From CAZTNW01 sp964614945 (lineage in GTDB: Bacteria > Caldisericota > JANLFM01): a DNA stretch of 64,000 bases. Every line of letters begins with the position of its first letter. Position 1 is the stretch's first letter. A program made the translations under genes and the position numbers. Shown piece after piece: positions 50,516 through 60,064 of the stretch. The DNA is taken from assembly GCA_964614945.1 (NCBI GenBank), contig CAZTNW010000005.1, forward strand, positions 13,297 to 77,296, in the 5' to 3' direction. Below the pieces are notes generated by a model. The model was not told where the DNA came from. It did not search any database and saw nothing but the letters and a program-made list of their open reading frames with translations.

Positions 50516-51835
50516 ATGAGAGCAGTAGACCTGATCGCCAAAAAGAGAGACGGCCTGGTTTTAACTGAGGCAGAGATCGATTTCTTGATCCAGGGATTCA
50601 CCCAGGAAGAAATTCCTGACTATCAGATGTCCTCTCTGCTCATGGCTATTTTTTTAAAAGGAATGAGCGAGGAGGAGATCTTTTCACTCGTAAGAAGCAT
50701 GATTGGATCCGGCCAAGCCCTGAATCTTTCTTCTATCCCGGGCCCCACGGCAGATAAGCATTCCACCGGGGGAGTAGGAGACAAAGTTTCCCTTGTTTTT
50801 GTCCCTCTCATTGCCGCCTGTGGCATGTATATCGCTAAGATGTCCGGGAGGGGGCTGGGCCACACAGGAGGAACGATCGACAAGCTGGAAGCAATACCTG
50901 GCTTCCGCACCGATATCCCCACCCGTGGCCTGCTCAACCAGGTCCGGGAGATCGGCTGCGCCATTGTCTCTCAGACTGCAGACCTCGTCCCCGCGGACGG
51001 AAAACTCTATGCCTTACGCGATGTGACAGCCACCGTGGCCAGCCTCCCACTCATTGCCAGCTCTGTGATGAGCAAGAAAATTGCCGGCGGGGCGGAGAAT
51101 ATCCTGATTGATGTCAAATGCGGCGGAGGGGCCTTCATGAAAACCAAGGAAGAGGCTATGTCCCTGGCCCGCTTAATGGTGAGGATCGGAGATTGCATGC
51201 AGAGGAAGGTAACCTGCGTGCTTTCCCCGATGGATGAGCCCTTAGGTTATGCCATAGGGAATGCCCTGGAAGTGAAGGAAGCGATCGACACGCTACAGGG
51301 TAAGGGGCCGCACGACTTTGTGAATGCGGTAATCGACCTGGCGGCAGAGCTCCTCGCTCTGGCTGGACTCGTCCCATCATTGGAAGTCGGACGGGAGAGA
51401 GCAAGAGAGGCCTTGGCAGGAAAATCAGCTCTGAAGAAATTCAAAGAAATGATTCGAGCACAAGGAGGCGAACCCCGTATAGTAACAGAGACCTGGAGGC
51501 TTCCCCAGGCATCATTCCGCTGGATTACTCCCGCGAAGAAAGAAGGTTTTATCAGCCGGGTTGATGCCCTGAAGATCGGACAAGCCGCCATGCTTCTTGG
51601 CGCTGGAAGATTGAGGAAGGAGGACCCGATTGATCATGCCGTGGGGGTGCTTCTCCAAAAAAAGAGGGGAGATTGGGTATCCCGCCACGAGCCCTTGGCC
51701 ATTCTTTTCGCCACGGCGAAAGAAAATCTGGCTGGAGCCCAGTATTTAGTTGAGAGGGCTTTTTCTTTCTCTCAAAAACCGGTTCCCCTTGCTCCTACTT
51801 TTTTGGGAAAGGTGTCTAATCGATGCCCAGCTTGA
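50516..51835 (+). CDS. pdp: Pyrimidine-nucleoside (thymidine) phosphorylase
   Basis: 439-aa salvage enzyme splitting thymidine/uridine/deoxyuridine with phosphate. KRDGLVLTEAEIDFLI near residue 10, DKHSTGGVGDKVSLVFVP near 80, MSGRGLGHTGGTIDKLEAIP (the family signature, near 108) and DVKCGGGAFMKT near 200. Overlaps the following protease gene by 13 bp. Either deoA or pdp naming is acceptable. Confidence 0.94.
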   Translation: MRAVDLIAKKRDGLVLTEAEIDFLIQGFTQEEIPDYQMSSLLMAIFLKGMSEEEIFSLVRSMIGSGQALNLSSIPGPTADKHSTGGVGDKVSLVFVPLIAACGMYIAKMSGRGLGHTGGTIDKLEAIPGFRTDIPTRGLLNQVREIGCAIVSQTADLVPADGKLYALRDVTATVASLPLIASSVMSKKIAGGAENILIDVKCGGGAFMKTKEEAMSLARLMVRIGDCMQRKVTCVLSPMDEPLGYAIGNALEVKEAIDTLQGKGPHDFVNAVIDLAAELLALAGLVPSLEVGRERAREALAGKSALKKFKEMIRAQGGEPRIVTETWRLPQASFRWITPAKKEGFISRVDALKIGQAAMLLGAGRLRKEDPIDHAVGVLLQKKRGDWVSRHEPLAILFATAKENLAGAQYLVERAFSFSQKPVPLAPTFLGKVSNRCPA

Positions 51836-52473
51836 TGTCCCAACCCGCTCTTTTTATCATTTCCCTTCTTATCCTGTTCTTCAGCATTATCCTGCACGAG
51901 GTAGCTCACGGGTGGACAGCGGAGAAATTGGGCGATCCTACTGCCCGCTTGAGCGGGCGTATCACTTTCAATCCCATCCCTCATATCGATCTTTTTGGCA
52001 CTATCCTTTTGCCTCTGACCTTGATCCTCTTGGGCAGCACATTCGTCATTGGCTGGGCAAAACCGGTTCCAGTGAACTTCTATCGCCTGCGCCATTTACG
52101 CAGGGATACCGTTCTCGTGAGCATCTCGGGGATTGTGGCCAACATCACTTTAGCTTTAATAGCCTCACTTTTATGGCGATTGTTGTCACTCCTGCATTTG
52201 TCCGGATCAACCTACATTAATATCGCTCAGATCCTTTATTTCACTGTCGGGCTGAATTTTCTCCTCGCCCTCTTCAACTTGATTCCTCTGCCTCCGCTTG
52301 ATGGTTCAAAGATATTAGGCATTCTTCTGCCGGCCAGGATGGCGAACTATATTTTTGATCCGCGGCTCTCTTTTTACGGCACCCTGCTTCTATTCATCCT
52401 GCTGGGAACCGGCCTGCTCTGGCGAGTACTCTATCCGGTTCTGAACTTTTTCCTCTCCATCCTTCTCCTCTGA
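51823..52473 (+). CDS. Site-2-protease-type zinc metalloprotease (M50)
   Basis: 216-aa membrane protease of family M50B. Catalytic LHEVAHGWTAEKLGD (HExxH, residues about 26-30) in the second helix and LIPLPPLDGSKIL (Asp ligand, near 160), five to six membrane helices, no PDZ domain. Such small S2P homologues cleave membrane segments of signalling proteins; target unknown. Last gene before the symmetric terminator. Confidence 0.9.
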   Translation: MPSLMSQPALFIISLLILFFSIILHEVAHGWTAEKLGDPTARLSGRITFNPIPHIDLFGTILLPLTLILLGSTFVIGWAKPVPVNFYRLRHLRRDTVLVSISGIVANITLALIASLLWRLLSLLHLSGSTYINIAQILYFTVGLNFLLALFNLIPLPPLDGSKILGILLPARMANYIFDPRLSFYGTLLLFILLGTGLLWRVLYPVLNFFLSILLL

Positions 52474-52491
52474 TATTTTCAGTATTTGGAG

Positions 52492-52529
52492 AAAAAGAAA
52501 AGCCCTGCTCGAGCAGGGCTTTTCTTTTT
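52492..52529. terminator. Bidirectional intrinsic terminator
   Basis: Perfect 38-bp palindrome with A-run, GC core AGCCCTGCTCGAGCAGGGCT and T-run; each strand reads as stem plus U-tract. Ends both the sucC-to-protease transcript (stop 52473) and the convergent SLH gene (stop 52553). Confidence 0.93.
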
Positions 52530-52552
52530 AATGACGGTTTTTTCTGAGGGGC

Positions 52553-55441
52553 TTAGAGATAGTTGATCAACGACTCCGTTCCCGCCGAGCTGTGCACCCC
52601 GGAGTGGCTCTTTGCCGCTTCCGCCACCCAGGAGAAAGCCCAATGGTTCGCGGGCACATCGGGGAATGATTGCACTACATTGGCCCCAACGAGAGGACCG
52701 CGGCCAAAAGATCGATTGATCAGGGTCACAGTTTCCGCACGAGTAATGGAGCGATCGGGGCGGAAATCACCCGAGGGATAGCCGGTGATAAACATGGCGC
52801 GTTGAGCCGATTCAATGTATCCTGCCGCCCAATGTCCGGCGATGTCCGGAAAGGTGGGAGGGGCTACCATGATCGGGAAGAGGCCGCGGACTCTGACCAT
52901 TACAGTAGAAAGCTCTGCCCGGGTGATGGGGCGGTCAGGGCCGAATGTGCCATCCGGATATCCATTCATGATTCCAGCGTTAACAATCGCGTTGACATAG
53001 CCATAGGCCCAGTGGTTGCTCTTGAGATCGGAGAAGCTTTGGCTGGGGGCCGTGCTCTGGCCGAGATTAAGAATGCGGGAAAGGATCGTGGCGATCTCGG
53101 CTCGTGTTATTGCCTTCTCCGGTTGGAAATTTCCATCCGGGTAACCTGTAATGTAGGCATTGTGCAGAACCGGGCCCACCGTCACATATACCGTGGACGT
53201 CACGGCATCCTGATAGCCGGAGACCTTACCGAGTACAGTGTTAGCGATCTGCGTTCCGTCGGGAACCGTGGCGGGGATAGTGAATTGAGCGAGAATTGTG
53301 CCGTTTGCTCCCGGCGCCAGCTCACCCGTGTCCCAAACTACCTTATTATTGGCCGTATCAACAATGGGGGTAGGGTTTCCATTCAAGAAGGTGGTGTTCG
53401 CGGGGATGCTTTCCTCGATCTTGACTCCGTTGAGGATAGTGTTGCCGCCGTTGGCATAGGTGATGATGTAGGTGATATATTCTCCCTTCTGCACCGAGTC
53501 AGCCGTGGCGATCTTGGAAATCTTGAGGGGAGAGGCCGGGAGTTGGCCTACCGTGAAAGTTGCGGTGGCAGTGACGGGGCTGATGGCTGCGAATTGAAGA
53601 GTAGCCTGGTTGGCGATGGCGGTGCCCGTCGCGATAGTCGAGGAAACGGTTGCGGCCAGGGTTAAAGTTCCGGTGCCACCTGGTGCCAGGTTATAGATTG
53701 TCCAGGTCAGTACGCTCCCGGTGGCTGTGTATCCCTGAGTGGCGCCCTGCAGGTTTAATTCGCCCGGCAGGGTGTCGGTAATAGTAAAACTAGGGATAGT
53801 CGGGTTGTTGGTAGGGTTGCCGAAAGTGAGAGTGAAGGAGACCGTACCGCCTGGCAGGATGTTTGCGGGATTCACTGCTTTAGTGAGCGTGAGGCTCGAG
53901 GGAACGGCGACCAATACCTTGGCAGTACTGGTCATCTCGGCCGTCCCATCTCCTTTGATCTTGGCCGTATTCGAAATTTCCGTGCCGGCTGGTGTCTGAG
54001 CGGAGATGGTGCCCAAGAATGAAACAGTGCCAGAGGCCCCCGCTGCCAGATTTCCCAGAGACCAGGTCAGGGTATTGCCGACAATACTTGGCGCGACGCC
54101 TGAATATTGAAGGTTGGTAATGCGGGAGTCAACGACGTCAGTTATGGTCACGGCGTTTATTTGCGAACCAGAGTTGTTCTTGTAATAGATGGAGAAGGCG
54201 ACCTGCTGACCTGGCTGCACAAGGGAGGGCGTAATTGTTTTGGTAAAGACAAAGGGATTCGGAAGCACGGTAACTTGAGGCGAGGACGCCGTCATCGGGG
54301 ATTGAGGAAGGTTTGTTCCGCTGAGTTGAGCGATATTCGCGGGTACGATCGTGCCGTACGTCAGAGACGTGAAGATCTGAAGGTCGAGCTTTCTCGTCAG
54401 GGTACCGCCCGGTGGAATCGTGCCCACGCTCCAGCTAACAGTGTTTCCGGAAATCGTCCCGCCATATGCGCTGTAAACTGCTGTATATGCTGGGATGAAA
54501 TCAGTGATATAGGCGCTATAGACCGTAGGAGAGCCCGTAGGGTTTTTGAAGGTGATCTCGTAATGTAATATGTCTCCCGGTGCAGCTTGAGACTTATCGA
54601 CAGTTTTCTGGAAAGCAGCCTGGGGTTCCAGGATAATTACTGCAGGCGCCGCGCCCGTACTTACTCCCATGCCAGTTGCAGAAATGGAAGCACTGTTATT
54701 CACCGCTCCCGTAGGTGAAGTAGTCTTCACTTTAACCCAGAGGGTGATCTCAATTTGGGAAGGAGAAATTACATCGCCCAGATTCCAGTGCACCGTATTG
54801 CCGATCAAGGTTGTTGTGCCTGTAGCCGGGGAAACCCAGGAACTCTTATATTCTAAACGCAGGGGATCCAGGGTATCCTGCACGAGCACGCTTCTCGCTG
54901 TGGCGCCTGTCGTGTTACGCACGACGATCTTGTAGGAAAACTCATCCCCTCTGTTCTCCGTGGTGGCGGTTGTGGTTTTTTCAATACTCAATTGGCTCTG
55001 GATAGTGATTGTGATGGGGGCGCCTGTGTAGGGGATGGCGACCGTTCCGGTTTCGGTGATCATGAAGAAAGTAGCATTGACCAGAATTGTTGAACCTGGA
55101 TTGTTGCTCACTCTGTAAGTAGCGGTGCCAAGGCAGTGGGATCCCGGCGTTTTATTGGTGAATGTTGTCGGGGATAAGCTGTAGGGGATTAAACTTCCAG
55201 CCGGGGCATCATAGATCTCGATGTACCCAGAAAGAAGAGTTTCAGTCCCGGTCACGATAAAATCGTAAGTAAAGGTAACCAAACTACCTGGAACTGCCGT
55301 GGTAGAAGTTGTCGTGAAAGAACTAAATATCCCCTGGCCTGCGGCCTCCGCAGGGGCTGCCCTGTTCAAAGGCATTGCTGTGAGCGGAAGGGCCAGAAGC
55401 AGGATCAGCCCGACACTCAACAACTTTTTTGTCAAATTCAT
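52553..55441 (-). CDS. Large secreted DUF11-repeat/SLH surface protein
   Basis: 962 aa. Signal peptide (LLSVGLILLLALPLTAMPL) with cleavage near AAPAEAAG. An N-terminal beta-rich region to about 150, then five DUF11-type immunoglobulin-like repeats (about 150-275, 275-395, 395-515, 515-635, 635-750), each with a TITDxxP/NTAxIxG-like pattern such as LSIEKTTTATTENRGDEFSY and PLKISKIATADSVQKGEYIT. The C-terminal ~200 residues hold SLH modules (GYPDGNFQPEKAITRAEIA, FSDLKSNHWAYGYVNAI, FPDIAGHWAAGYIE, FPDVPANHWAFSWV) that anchor it to the wall. Thr/Ser-rich, likely an S-layer or stalk component. Beyond its start at 55441, 55442-55724 holds no gene. Confidence 0.93.
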   Translation of the reverse strand: MNLTKKLLSVGLILLLALPLTAMPLNRAAPAEAAGQGIFSSFTTTSTTAVPGSLVTFTYDFIVTGTETLLSGYIEIYDAPAGSLIPYSLSPTTFTNKTPGSHCLGTATYRVSNNPGSTILVNATFFMITETGTVAIPYTGAPITITIQSQLSIEKTTTATTENRGDEFSYKIVVRNTTGATARSVLVQDTLDPLRLEYKSSWVSPATGTTTLIGNTVHWNLGDVISPSQIEITLWVKVKTTSPTGAVNNSASISATGMGVSTGAAPAVIILEPQAAFQKTVDKSQAAPGDILHYEITFKNPTGSPTVYSAYITDFIPAYTAVYSAYGGTISGNTVSWSVGTIPPGGTLTRKLDLQIFTSLTYGTIVPANIAQLSGTNLPQSPMTASSPQVTVLPNPFVFTKTITPSLVQPGQQVAFSIYYKNNSGSQINAVTITDVVDSRITNLQYSGVAPSIVGNTLTWSLGNLAAGASGTVSFLGTISAQTPAGTEISNTAKIKGDGTAEMTSTAKVLVAVPSSLTLTKAVNPANILPGGTVSFTLTFGNPTNNPTIPSFTITDTLPGELNLQGATQGYTATGSVLTWTIYNLAPGGTGTLTLAATVSSTIATGTAIANQATLQFAAISPVTATATFTVGQLPASPLKISKIATADSVQKGEYITYIITYANGGNTILNGVKIEESIPANTTFLNGNPTPIVDTANNKVVWDTGELAPGANGTILAQFTIPATVPDGTQIANTVLGKVSGYQDAVTSTVYVTVGPVLHNAYITGYPDGNFQPEKAITRAEIATILSRILNLGQSTAPSQSFSDLKSNHWAYGYVNAIVNAGIMNGYPDGTFGPDRPITRAELSTVMVRVRGLFPIMVAPPTFPDIAGHWAAGYIESAQRAMFITGYPSGDFRPDRSITRAETVTLINRSFGRGPLVGANVVQSFPDVPANHWAFSWVAEAAKSHSGVHSSAGTESLINYL

Positions 55442-55724
55442 TCGCTAACACCTCCATTTTTCTCTTATTACTATAAACGAACCAAAGGCTTTAAAGTTGC
55501 GGTTTTCCAGATATTTTTTTCGAGCATGCCGCTTGGTTTGATTATAAGAATTTAGAGAGCGCATGCCAACAGGTCTACAAGCTCAATAATCTTTCCCGCG
55601 GCTTTCTCCTTGCTGGCTCGCTTGCTCTACACGGGAATTGGGTCCGGATACGTTGCGCTCGGATCCTCGAGGATTGCCCGGCAAAGGAGAGGGCCTTTGA
55701 CATAAGGCTTAAGGAGTGGTCTAA

Positions 55725-55865
55725 TGAAAGCGGAGAGTGTAGGGAAGGCGGTGAAAATCCGCCGCGGTCCCGCCACTGTGAGGGATGAACCTTAAAAGCC
55801 ACTGGCTTATTGCTGGGAAGGCGAAGAAGGTGATGACCCCGAGCCAGGAAACCTGCTTTCCGCCG
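55725..55865 (+). ncRNA. Cobalamin (B12) riboswitch
   Basis: Contains the conserved core: AGGGAA-x2-CGGTGAAAATCCGCC, GCGGTCCCGCCACTGTGAG, AAGCCACTGGC, TGGGAAGGCG and GAGCCAGGAAACCTGC in the right order (B12 box). A P1 stem GCGGAGAG/CTTTCCGC encloses it (55730-55737 with 55856-55863). Downstream, CCTT at 55886-55889 can pair with the AAGG of the ribosome site, suggesting translational control of the following importer genes by adenosyl- or other cobalamins. Confidence 0.95.
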
Positions 55866-55909
55866 CAGAAGCGGTATAACAAAATCCTTCGCGTGAAAGG
55901 AGCATGTTG

Positions 55910-56842
55910 ATGATGAGGAAAATTTCCGTCGTAGTTTTGCTTTTCCTTCTGCTTTTTATGTCCCCTTTGCTGGGTTGTCGGGAGCCGTCTTCACCCCCTT
56001 CTTCTTCACCGACCCAGACGTTGACAGCCACTGATTACTGGGGGACGCTTATTCAGCTCGAGCAAAAGCCCGCCCGTGTCGTATCTCTCGGGCCTTCAGC
56101 CACTGAGATTATGGCCTCTCTTTCGGCCATGGATTTACTTGTGGGGGTTACCACGGCGGATGACTATCCCGCTGAGGCCGCACAGATTGAGAAAGTGGGA
56201 GGAATGGATAATCCGAGCCTGGAAAAAATCCTTTCCTTGAACCCCGATCTTGTCCTTGCAGTCTTTGGAAACCCCATGAGTTTGATCGAGAACTTGCGCA
56301 AGCAGCACGTGATTGTTTTCGGCCTTAACCCTCAGACAGTAAACGAGGTGATCACCGATATAGAAAAGGTGGGTAGCCTGATCGGGGAGGGGGAAAAAGC
56401 GAAAGAGGTGACGGGAGGAATCAGAGAGGCGATTAAGTCTATGGAGAGGCACCTTTCCCAAACCTCTACTTTGCCCACTGTCTATGTGGAAACTTGGTCT
56501 CAACCTCCGTACTATACCTTTGGACCGGGAACTTTCGGCGACGACCTTATCCGCTTAGCGGGAGGAGTCAACATAGCTTCTGGCATTGATGAGGTTTACC
56601 CGGCACTGGCCGATGAATTTATCGTCTTCGAAAACCCCCAGGCGATCGTCCTTGCTTACATGACGGACCAATCGAATGCTTTGTCGAGCCTGAAGGAGAG
56701 GAAGGGATGGGAGAACGTTGATGCCGTGCAAAAAGGTAAAATTCTCATCCCCCAGGACCCAAATGTCTATCTGCGGCCAGGCCCTCGTCTGGAGGATGCC
56801 CTACTTGAGTTAGCCCATTTTCTTCACCCCGAATGGTTCTAA
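55910..56842 (+). CDS. btuF: Cobalamin ABC transporter, substrate-binding lipoprotein
   Basis: 310-aa BtuF/FecB-family periplasmic-type binding protein with lipobox SPLLGC near residue 24, then a Ser/Pro linker. RVVSLGPSATEIMASL near 63 and the helix VGGMDNPSLEKILSLNPDLVLA are family marks. I prefer ATG 55910 (AAAGGAG 7 bp upstream) to ATG 55904. The upstream riboswitch identifies cobalamin or cobinamide as ligand. Confidence 0.93.
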   Translation: MMRKISVVVLLFLLLFMSPLLGCREPSSPPSSSPTQTLTATDYWGTLIQLEQKPARVVSLGPSATEIMASLSAMDLLVGVTTADDYPAEAAQIEKVGGMDNPSLEKILSLNPDLVLAVFGNPMSLIENLRKQHVIVFGLNPQTVNEVITDIEKVGSLIGEGEKAKEVTGGIREAIKSMERHLSQTSTLPTVYVETWSQPPYYTFGPGTFGDDLIRLAGGVNIASGIDEVYPALADEFIVFENPQAIVLAYMTDQSNALSSLKERKGWENVDAVQKGKILIPQDPNVYLRPGPRLEDALLELAHFLHPEWF

Positions 56843-56851
56843 TTAACAATA

Positions 56852-57832
56852 ATGCGGTTGCGCATCATCGTCCTTTTACTCCTGCTTGTCTTTTTCCTTT
56901 TCTGGGGTCTCTGGACTGGCGGTGCGCCGCTTTCATTCCCTGAAGTAGCGAATGCTCTTTTCGCCCCGGACTCAGCTCCACAGATGCATGTGAGCATTAT
57001 TTGGGATTTGCGTCTGCCGAGAATGTTAGCCGCTTTTTTCGTGGGGGCCTCGCTGGCTCTGGCCGGAGCGATCAGTCAGGCTCTTTTTCGTAATCCCCTG
57101 GCCGACCCTTTTATTGTGGGCACGAGTGCAGGGGCCGGATTTGGTGTGGCACTGGCTCTTCTGCTCAACATGACTTATTTAGCCCCAGGGGTATTGGCTC
57201 TCCCCTTATTCGCTTTTATCGGATCGGCCCTTGTGACGTTTTCCGTGCTTCTATTGGGCCGTAAAGGAGGCGCCTTACCTGTCAATACTCTACTGTTGGC
57301 CGGAATCGCCGCCAACTATTTTTTTGCTTCTTTAAGCACCCTGATGGGGATCCTGGGGCGGAATGTCCTGCATCGCACGATCATGTGGAGCTTGGAGGGG
57401 TTTGCCGGGACAAATTGGAATTCGACGCTGATGATATTTCCCTATCTCGCGGCCGGCGCAGCAGCCCTGATCTTCTTAGCCAAGCCCTTAAACCTTATTT
57501 TGTTAGGGGAGGAGAGCGCGCTTAGCCTCGGCTTGCCGGTTACGCTCGTAAAATACCTCCTCGTCGCCCTCGTGGCATTGCTCACCGGGGCTGCCGTAGC
57601 CACAAGTGGAGTTATAGGCTTTGTGGGCTTGGTGGTTCCCCACTTAGCCCGTTTGATGGTGGGCGCTCATCATTCCCGTCTGCTGCCCATCGCCTTTCTT
57701 TTGGGCGGTGTGCTTCTTCTTGGGGCAGATAATGCAGCGCGCTCAGTTATTCCTGGAGTTGAGATACCGGTAGCTCTGATCACTGCATTATTGGGCGTTC
57801 CTTTTTTCATTTACCTATTGAGAAAAAAATGA
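56852..57832 (+). CDS. btuC: Cobalamin ABC transporter, permease
   Basis: 326-aa FecCD-family permease with about 9-10 membrane helices. WDLRLPRMLAAFFVGASLALAG near residues 50-70, FRNPLADPFIVGTSAGAG and GVIGFVGLVVPHLARLMVG match BtuC gating and coupling regions. It forms the channel of the riboswitch-controlled importer; stop overlaps the btuD ATG by 4 bp. Confidence 0.95.
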   Translation: MRLRIIVLLLLLVFFLFWGLWTGGAPLSFPEVANALFAPDSAPQMHVSIIWDLRLPRMLAAFFVGASLALAGAISQALFRNPLADPFIVGTSAGAGFGVALALLLNMTYLAPGVLALPLFAFIGSALVTFSVLLLGRKGGALPVNTLLLAGIAANYFFASLSTLMGILGRNVLHRTIMWSLEGFAGTNWNSTLMIFPYLAAGAAALIFLAKPLNLILLGEESALSLGLPVTLVKYLLVALVALLTGAAVATSGVIGFVGLVVPHLARLMVGAHHSRLLPIAFLLGGVLLLGADNAARSVIPGVEIPVALITALLGVPFFIYLLRKK

Positions 57833-58581
57833 GAGAGAAGTTGCTCGAAGTAAAAAATTTGGCAGGAGGGTACGGGGAGAAGAGGGTGTTTTCAGATGTT
57901 TCTTTCTCCCTGTTTAAGGGCGAATTCGTCTCCCTGGTTGGCCCCAATGCTTCGGGAAAGACCACATTATTGCGGGCCCTTCTGCGTTTACTTCCCTTTC
58001 TCGAGGGAGAGATCATCTGGCGGGATATTTCCCTACGCAGGTTGCCACGTAAGCGAACTGCCCGGTTTATGGCTTATGTACCGCAGGAGAACGGACTGGA
58101 TTTCCAATTCTCCCTGGAGGAGATAGTGGCTATGGGTCGTTTCCCCCACAGCCCCCTCTTGGGCGACAGGAAGGCGGACCGGGGTAAGATACAGGAAGCT
58201 CTTTCCACCGTCGGGCTTTGCGGGAAGGAGAAAAGCATCTATAGTTCCCTGAGCGGAGGGGAGAAGAGGAGAGCCTTAATTGCTCGCGCTCTGGCACAGG
58301 AAGGCGAACTATTGCTACTTGATGAGCCTACACTCCATCTGGATCTCAAATATCAACTGGAGATCACCGTCCTGCTTTCTCAACTCAAGCAAAAAGGCCT
58401 CGCTGTTCTCGCCGTCTATCATGATATTCACCTAGCCCGGTTGTACGCCGACCGAGTGCTGCTTATGAAGGAAGGCCGGCTGAGAGGAGAGCTTCAGGGG
58501 GAAGCACTTTCAGACGGGGTGATTGCCGACCTCTTCGGTCTTGAGCCTCACCAGGTGGCTTTTTTCAAGCGAACATTTTAA
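57829..58581 (+). CDS. btuD: Cobalamin ABC transporter, ATP-binding protein
   Basis: 250-aa ATPase. Walker A VGPNASGKTTLL near residue 37, Q-loop YVPQENGL, signature SSLSGGEKRRALIARALAQ near 140, Walker B LLLLDEPTLHLD, switch His in AVYHDIHLARL. Energises the BtuC channel. Completes btuFCD. No cobalamin synthesis genes are in the window. Confidence 0.95.
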   Translation: MREKLLEVKNLAGGYGEKRVFSDVSFSLFKGEFVSLVGPNASGKTTLLRALLRLLPFLEGEIIWRDISLRRLPRKRTARFMAYVPQENGLDFQFSLEEIVAMGRFPHSPLLGDRKADRGKIQEALSTVGLCGKEKSIYSSLSGGEKRRALIARALAQEGELLLLDEPTLHLDLKYQLEITVLLSQLKQKGLAVLAVYHDIHLARLYADRVLLMKEGRLRGELQGEALSDGVIADLFGLEPHQVAFFKRTF

Positions 58582-58658
58582 AAACCTTTTCCTTGCGCTT
58601 ATTTTTGATACACTTTACTTGAGCAGGTCTCAAAAATGTTCGAAGGGAGCAGAAGAGA

Positions 58659-59831
58659 GTGAGCTCAATTTTTGCGAAGAGAATGGATGTTTTAGGAACT
58701 GAGACGGCCTTCGAAGTACTGGCCAAAGCAAGGGCGCTAGAGGCGCAGGGTAGAGACATTATCCATCTGGAAATTGGCGAACCGGATTTCGATACCCCGC
58801 AGAATATCAAAGAGGCTGCAGTCCGAGCATTAAATGAAGGTTACACCCATTACACTCCCGCCGCAGGAATTCCCAAAGCTCGGGAAGCCGTAGCCGATTA
58901 TGTAGCGCGTACTCGAGGAATTTCCGTTTCGCCGGATGAAGTGGTAATCACTCCCGGGGGAAAACCGGTCATGTCCTTTGTAATCCTGGCCTGTGTGAAC
59001 GAGGGGGACGAGGTTGTATACCCTAACCCTGGATACCCGATTTATGAATCAATGATTTACTTCACGGGAGGAATTCCAAAACCAATCCCCCTGAGAGAAG
59101 AGCTCGATTTTTGCCTGGATGTCGAGGAGCTCGCTCGGCTGGTGACAGACAGAACTAAAATGATCGTCATCAATTCCCCTCACAACCCGACGGGTGGTGT
59201 TCTTACGCGTAAAGATTTCGAAAGAATAGCAGAGATCGTTGATGGTCGAAATATTGTGGTTCTCTGTGATGAAATTTACAGTCGGATTATCTATGAGGGC
59301 GAGCATATTTCTCTGGCCTCTTTTCCGGGGATGAAAGGGAAGGTAGTCGTCCTGGATGGCTTCTCCAAGACCTATGCCATGACCGGATGGAGACTGGGCT
59401 ACGGTGTGATGCCGAAGGAGATAGCCCTCAAAGTAGGTCAGTTGATGGTGAACATCAATTCTTGTACTGCAGCTTTCACCCAGATAGCTGGCATCGAGGC
59501 TTTGCAGGGTTCGCAAATGGATGCGGAGAACATGGTTAAGGAGTTCCGGCGTCGCCGGAGCGTAGTCGTCGACGGGTTGAATCAGATTCCTGGGGTCACC
59601 TGCCGGATGCCCAAGGGAGCTTTCTATGCCTTCCCCAATGTGAAGACCTTCGGGAAAAAGTCTAGGGAAATCTCTGATTTTCTCCTCAACGAAGCGGGAG
59701 TAGCCACTCTGGCCGGGACTTCCTTCGGCGCATTCGGAGAGGGTTACCTGCGTCTCTCTTACGCCAACTCCGTTGAGAATATCAAGGAGGCCCTGCGGCG
59801 GATCAAAGAAGCTTTGCCGAAACTTTCTTGA
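58659..59831 (+). CDS. Class I/II aminotransferase (aspartate aminotransferase-like)
   Basis: 390-aa fold-type I PLP enzyme. HLEIGEPDFDTP near residue 36, YTHYTPAAGIPKAREAVADY, NSPHNPTGGVLTRKD near 175, and the PLP-lysine motif DGFSKTYAMTGWRLGYGV near 235. Specificity (aspartate, alanine or aromatic amino acids) cannot be assigned; it could supply aryl pyruvate for the indolepyruvate oxidoreductase, which is inference. GTG start 58659 behind AAGGGAG. Confidence 0.92.
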   Translation: MSSIFAKRMDVLGTETAFEVLAKARALEAQGRDIIHLEIGEPDFDTPQNIKEAAVRALNEGYTHYTPAAGIPKAREAVADYVARTRGISVSPDEVVITPGGKPVMSFVILACVNEGDEVVYPNPGYPIYESMIYFTGGIPKPIPLREELDFCLDVEELARLVTDRTKMIVINSPHNPTGGVLTRKDFERIAEIVDGRNIVVLCDEIYSRIIYEGEHISLASFPGMKGKVVVLDGFSKTYAMTGWRLGYGVMPKEIALKVGQLMVNINSCTAAFTQIAGIEALQGSQMDAENMVKEFRRRRSVVVDGLNQIPGVTCRMPKGAFYAFPNVKTFGKKSREISDFLLNEAGVATLAGTSFGAFGEGYLRLSYANSVENIKEALRRIKEALPKLS

Positions 59832-59857
59832 ACCTTTATCCCATTCCCTGATAGGAT
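59828..59857 (+). promoter_or_regulatory. Probable promoter of the tRNA-Val/tRNA-Gly pair
   Basis: TTGAAC, 18-bp spacer, TAGGAT, ending 13 bp before tRNA-Val and beginning at the end of the aminotransferase gene. Confidence 0.45.
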
Positions 59858-59870
59858 TAAAACGTTCTGA

Positions 59871-59945
59871 GGGCGGATGGCTCAGCGGTAGAGCACTTGC
59901 TTCACACGCAAGGGGCCACAGGTTCGAATCCTGTTCCGCCCACCA
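59871..59945 (+). tRNA. tRNA-Val (CAC)
   Basis: 75-nt cloverleaf with CCA: acceptor GGGCGGA/TCCGCCC, D-arm GCTCAGCGGTAGAGC, anticodon arm CTTGC-TTCACAC-GCAAG, T-arm ACAGG-TTCGAAT-CCTGT. Anticodon CAC reads GTG. Confidence 0.96.
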
Positions 59946-59954
59946 GGTTCAAAA

Positions 59955-60030
59955 GCGGGAGTAGCTCAGCTGGTAGAGCATCACCTTGCCAAGGTGAGGG
60001 TCGCGGGTTCGAGTCCCGTCTCCCGCTCCA
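59955..60030 (+). tRNA. tRNA-Gly (GCC)
   Basis: 76-nt cloverleaf ending TCCA: acceptor GCGGGAG/CTCCCGC, anticodon arm TCACC-TTGCCAA-GGTGA, T-arm GCGGG-TTCGAGT-CCCGT. Nine bases after tRNA-Val, so probably co-transcribed. Confidence 0.97.
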
Positions 60031-60064
60031 TGGCACTAAAATCGGCAGAGAGGACACTTCGCAA

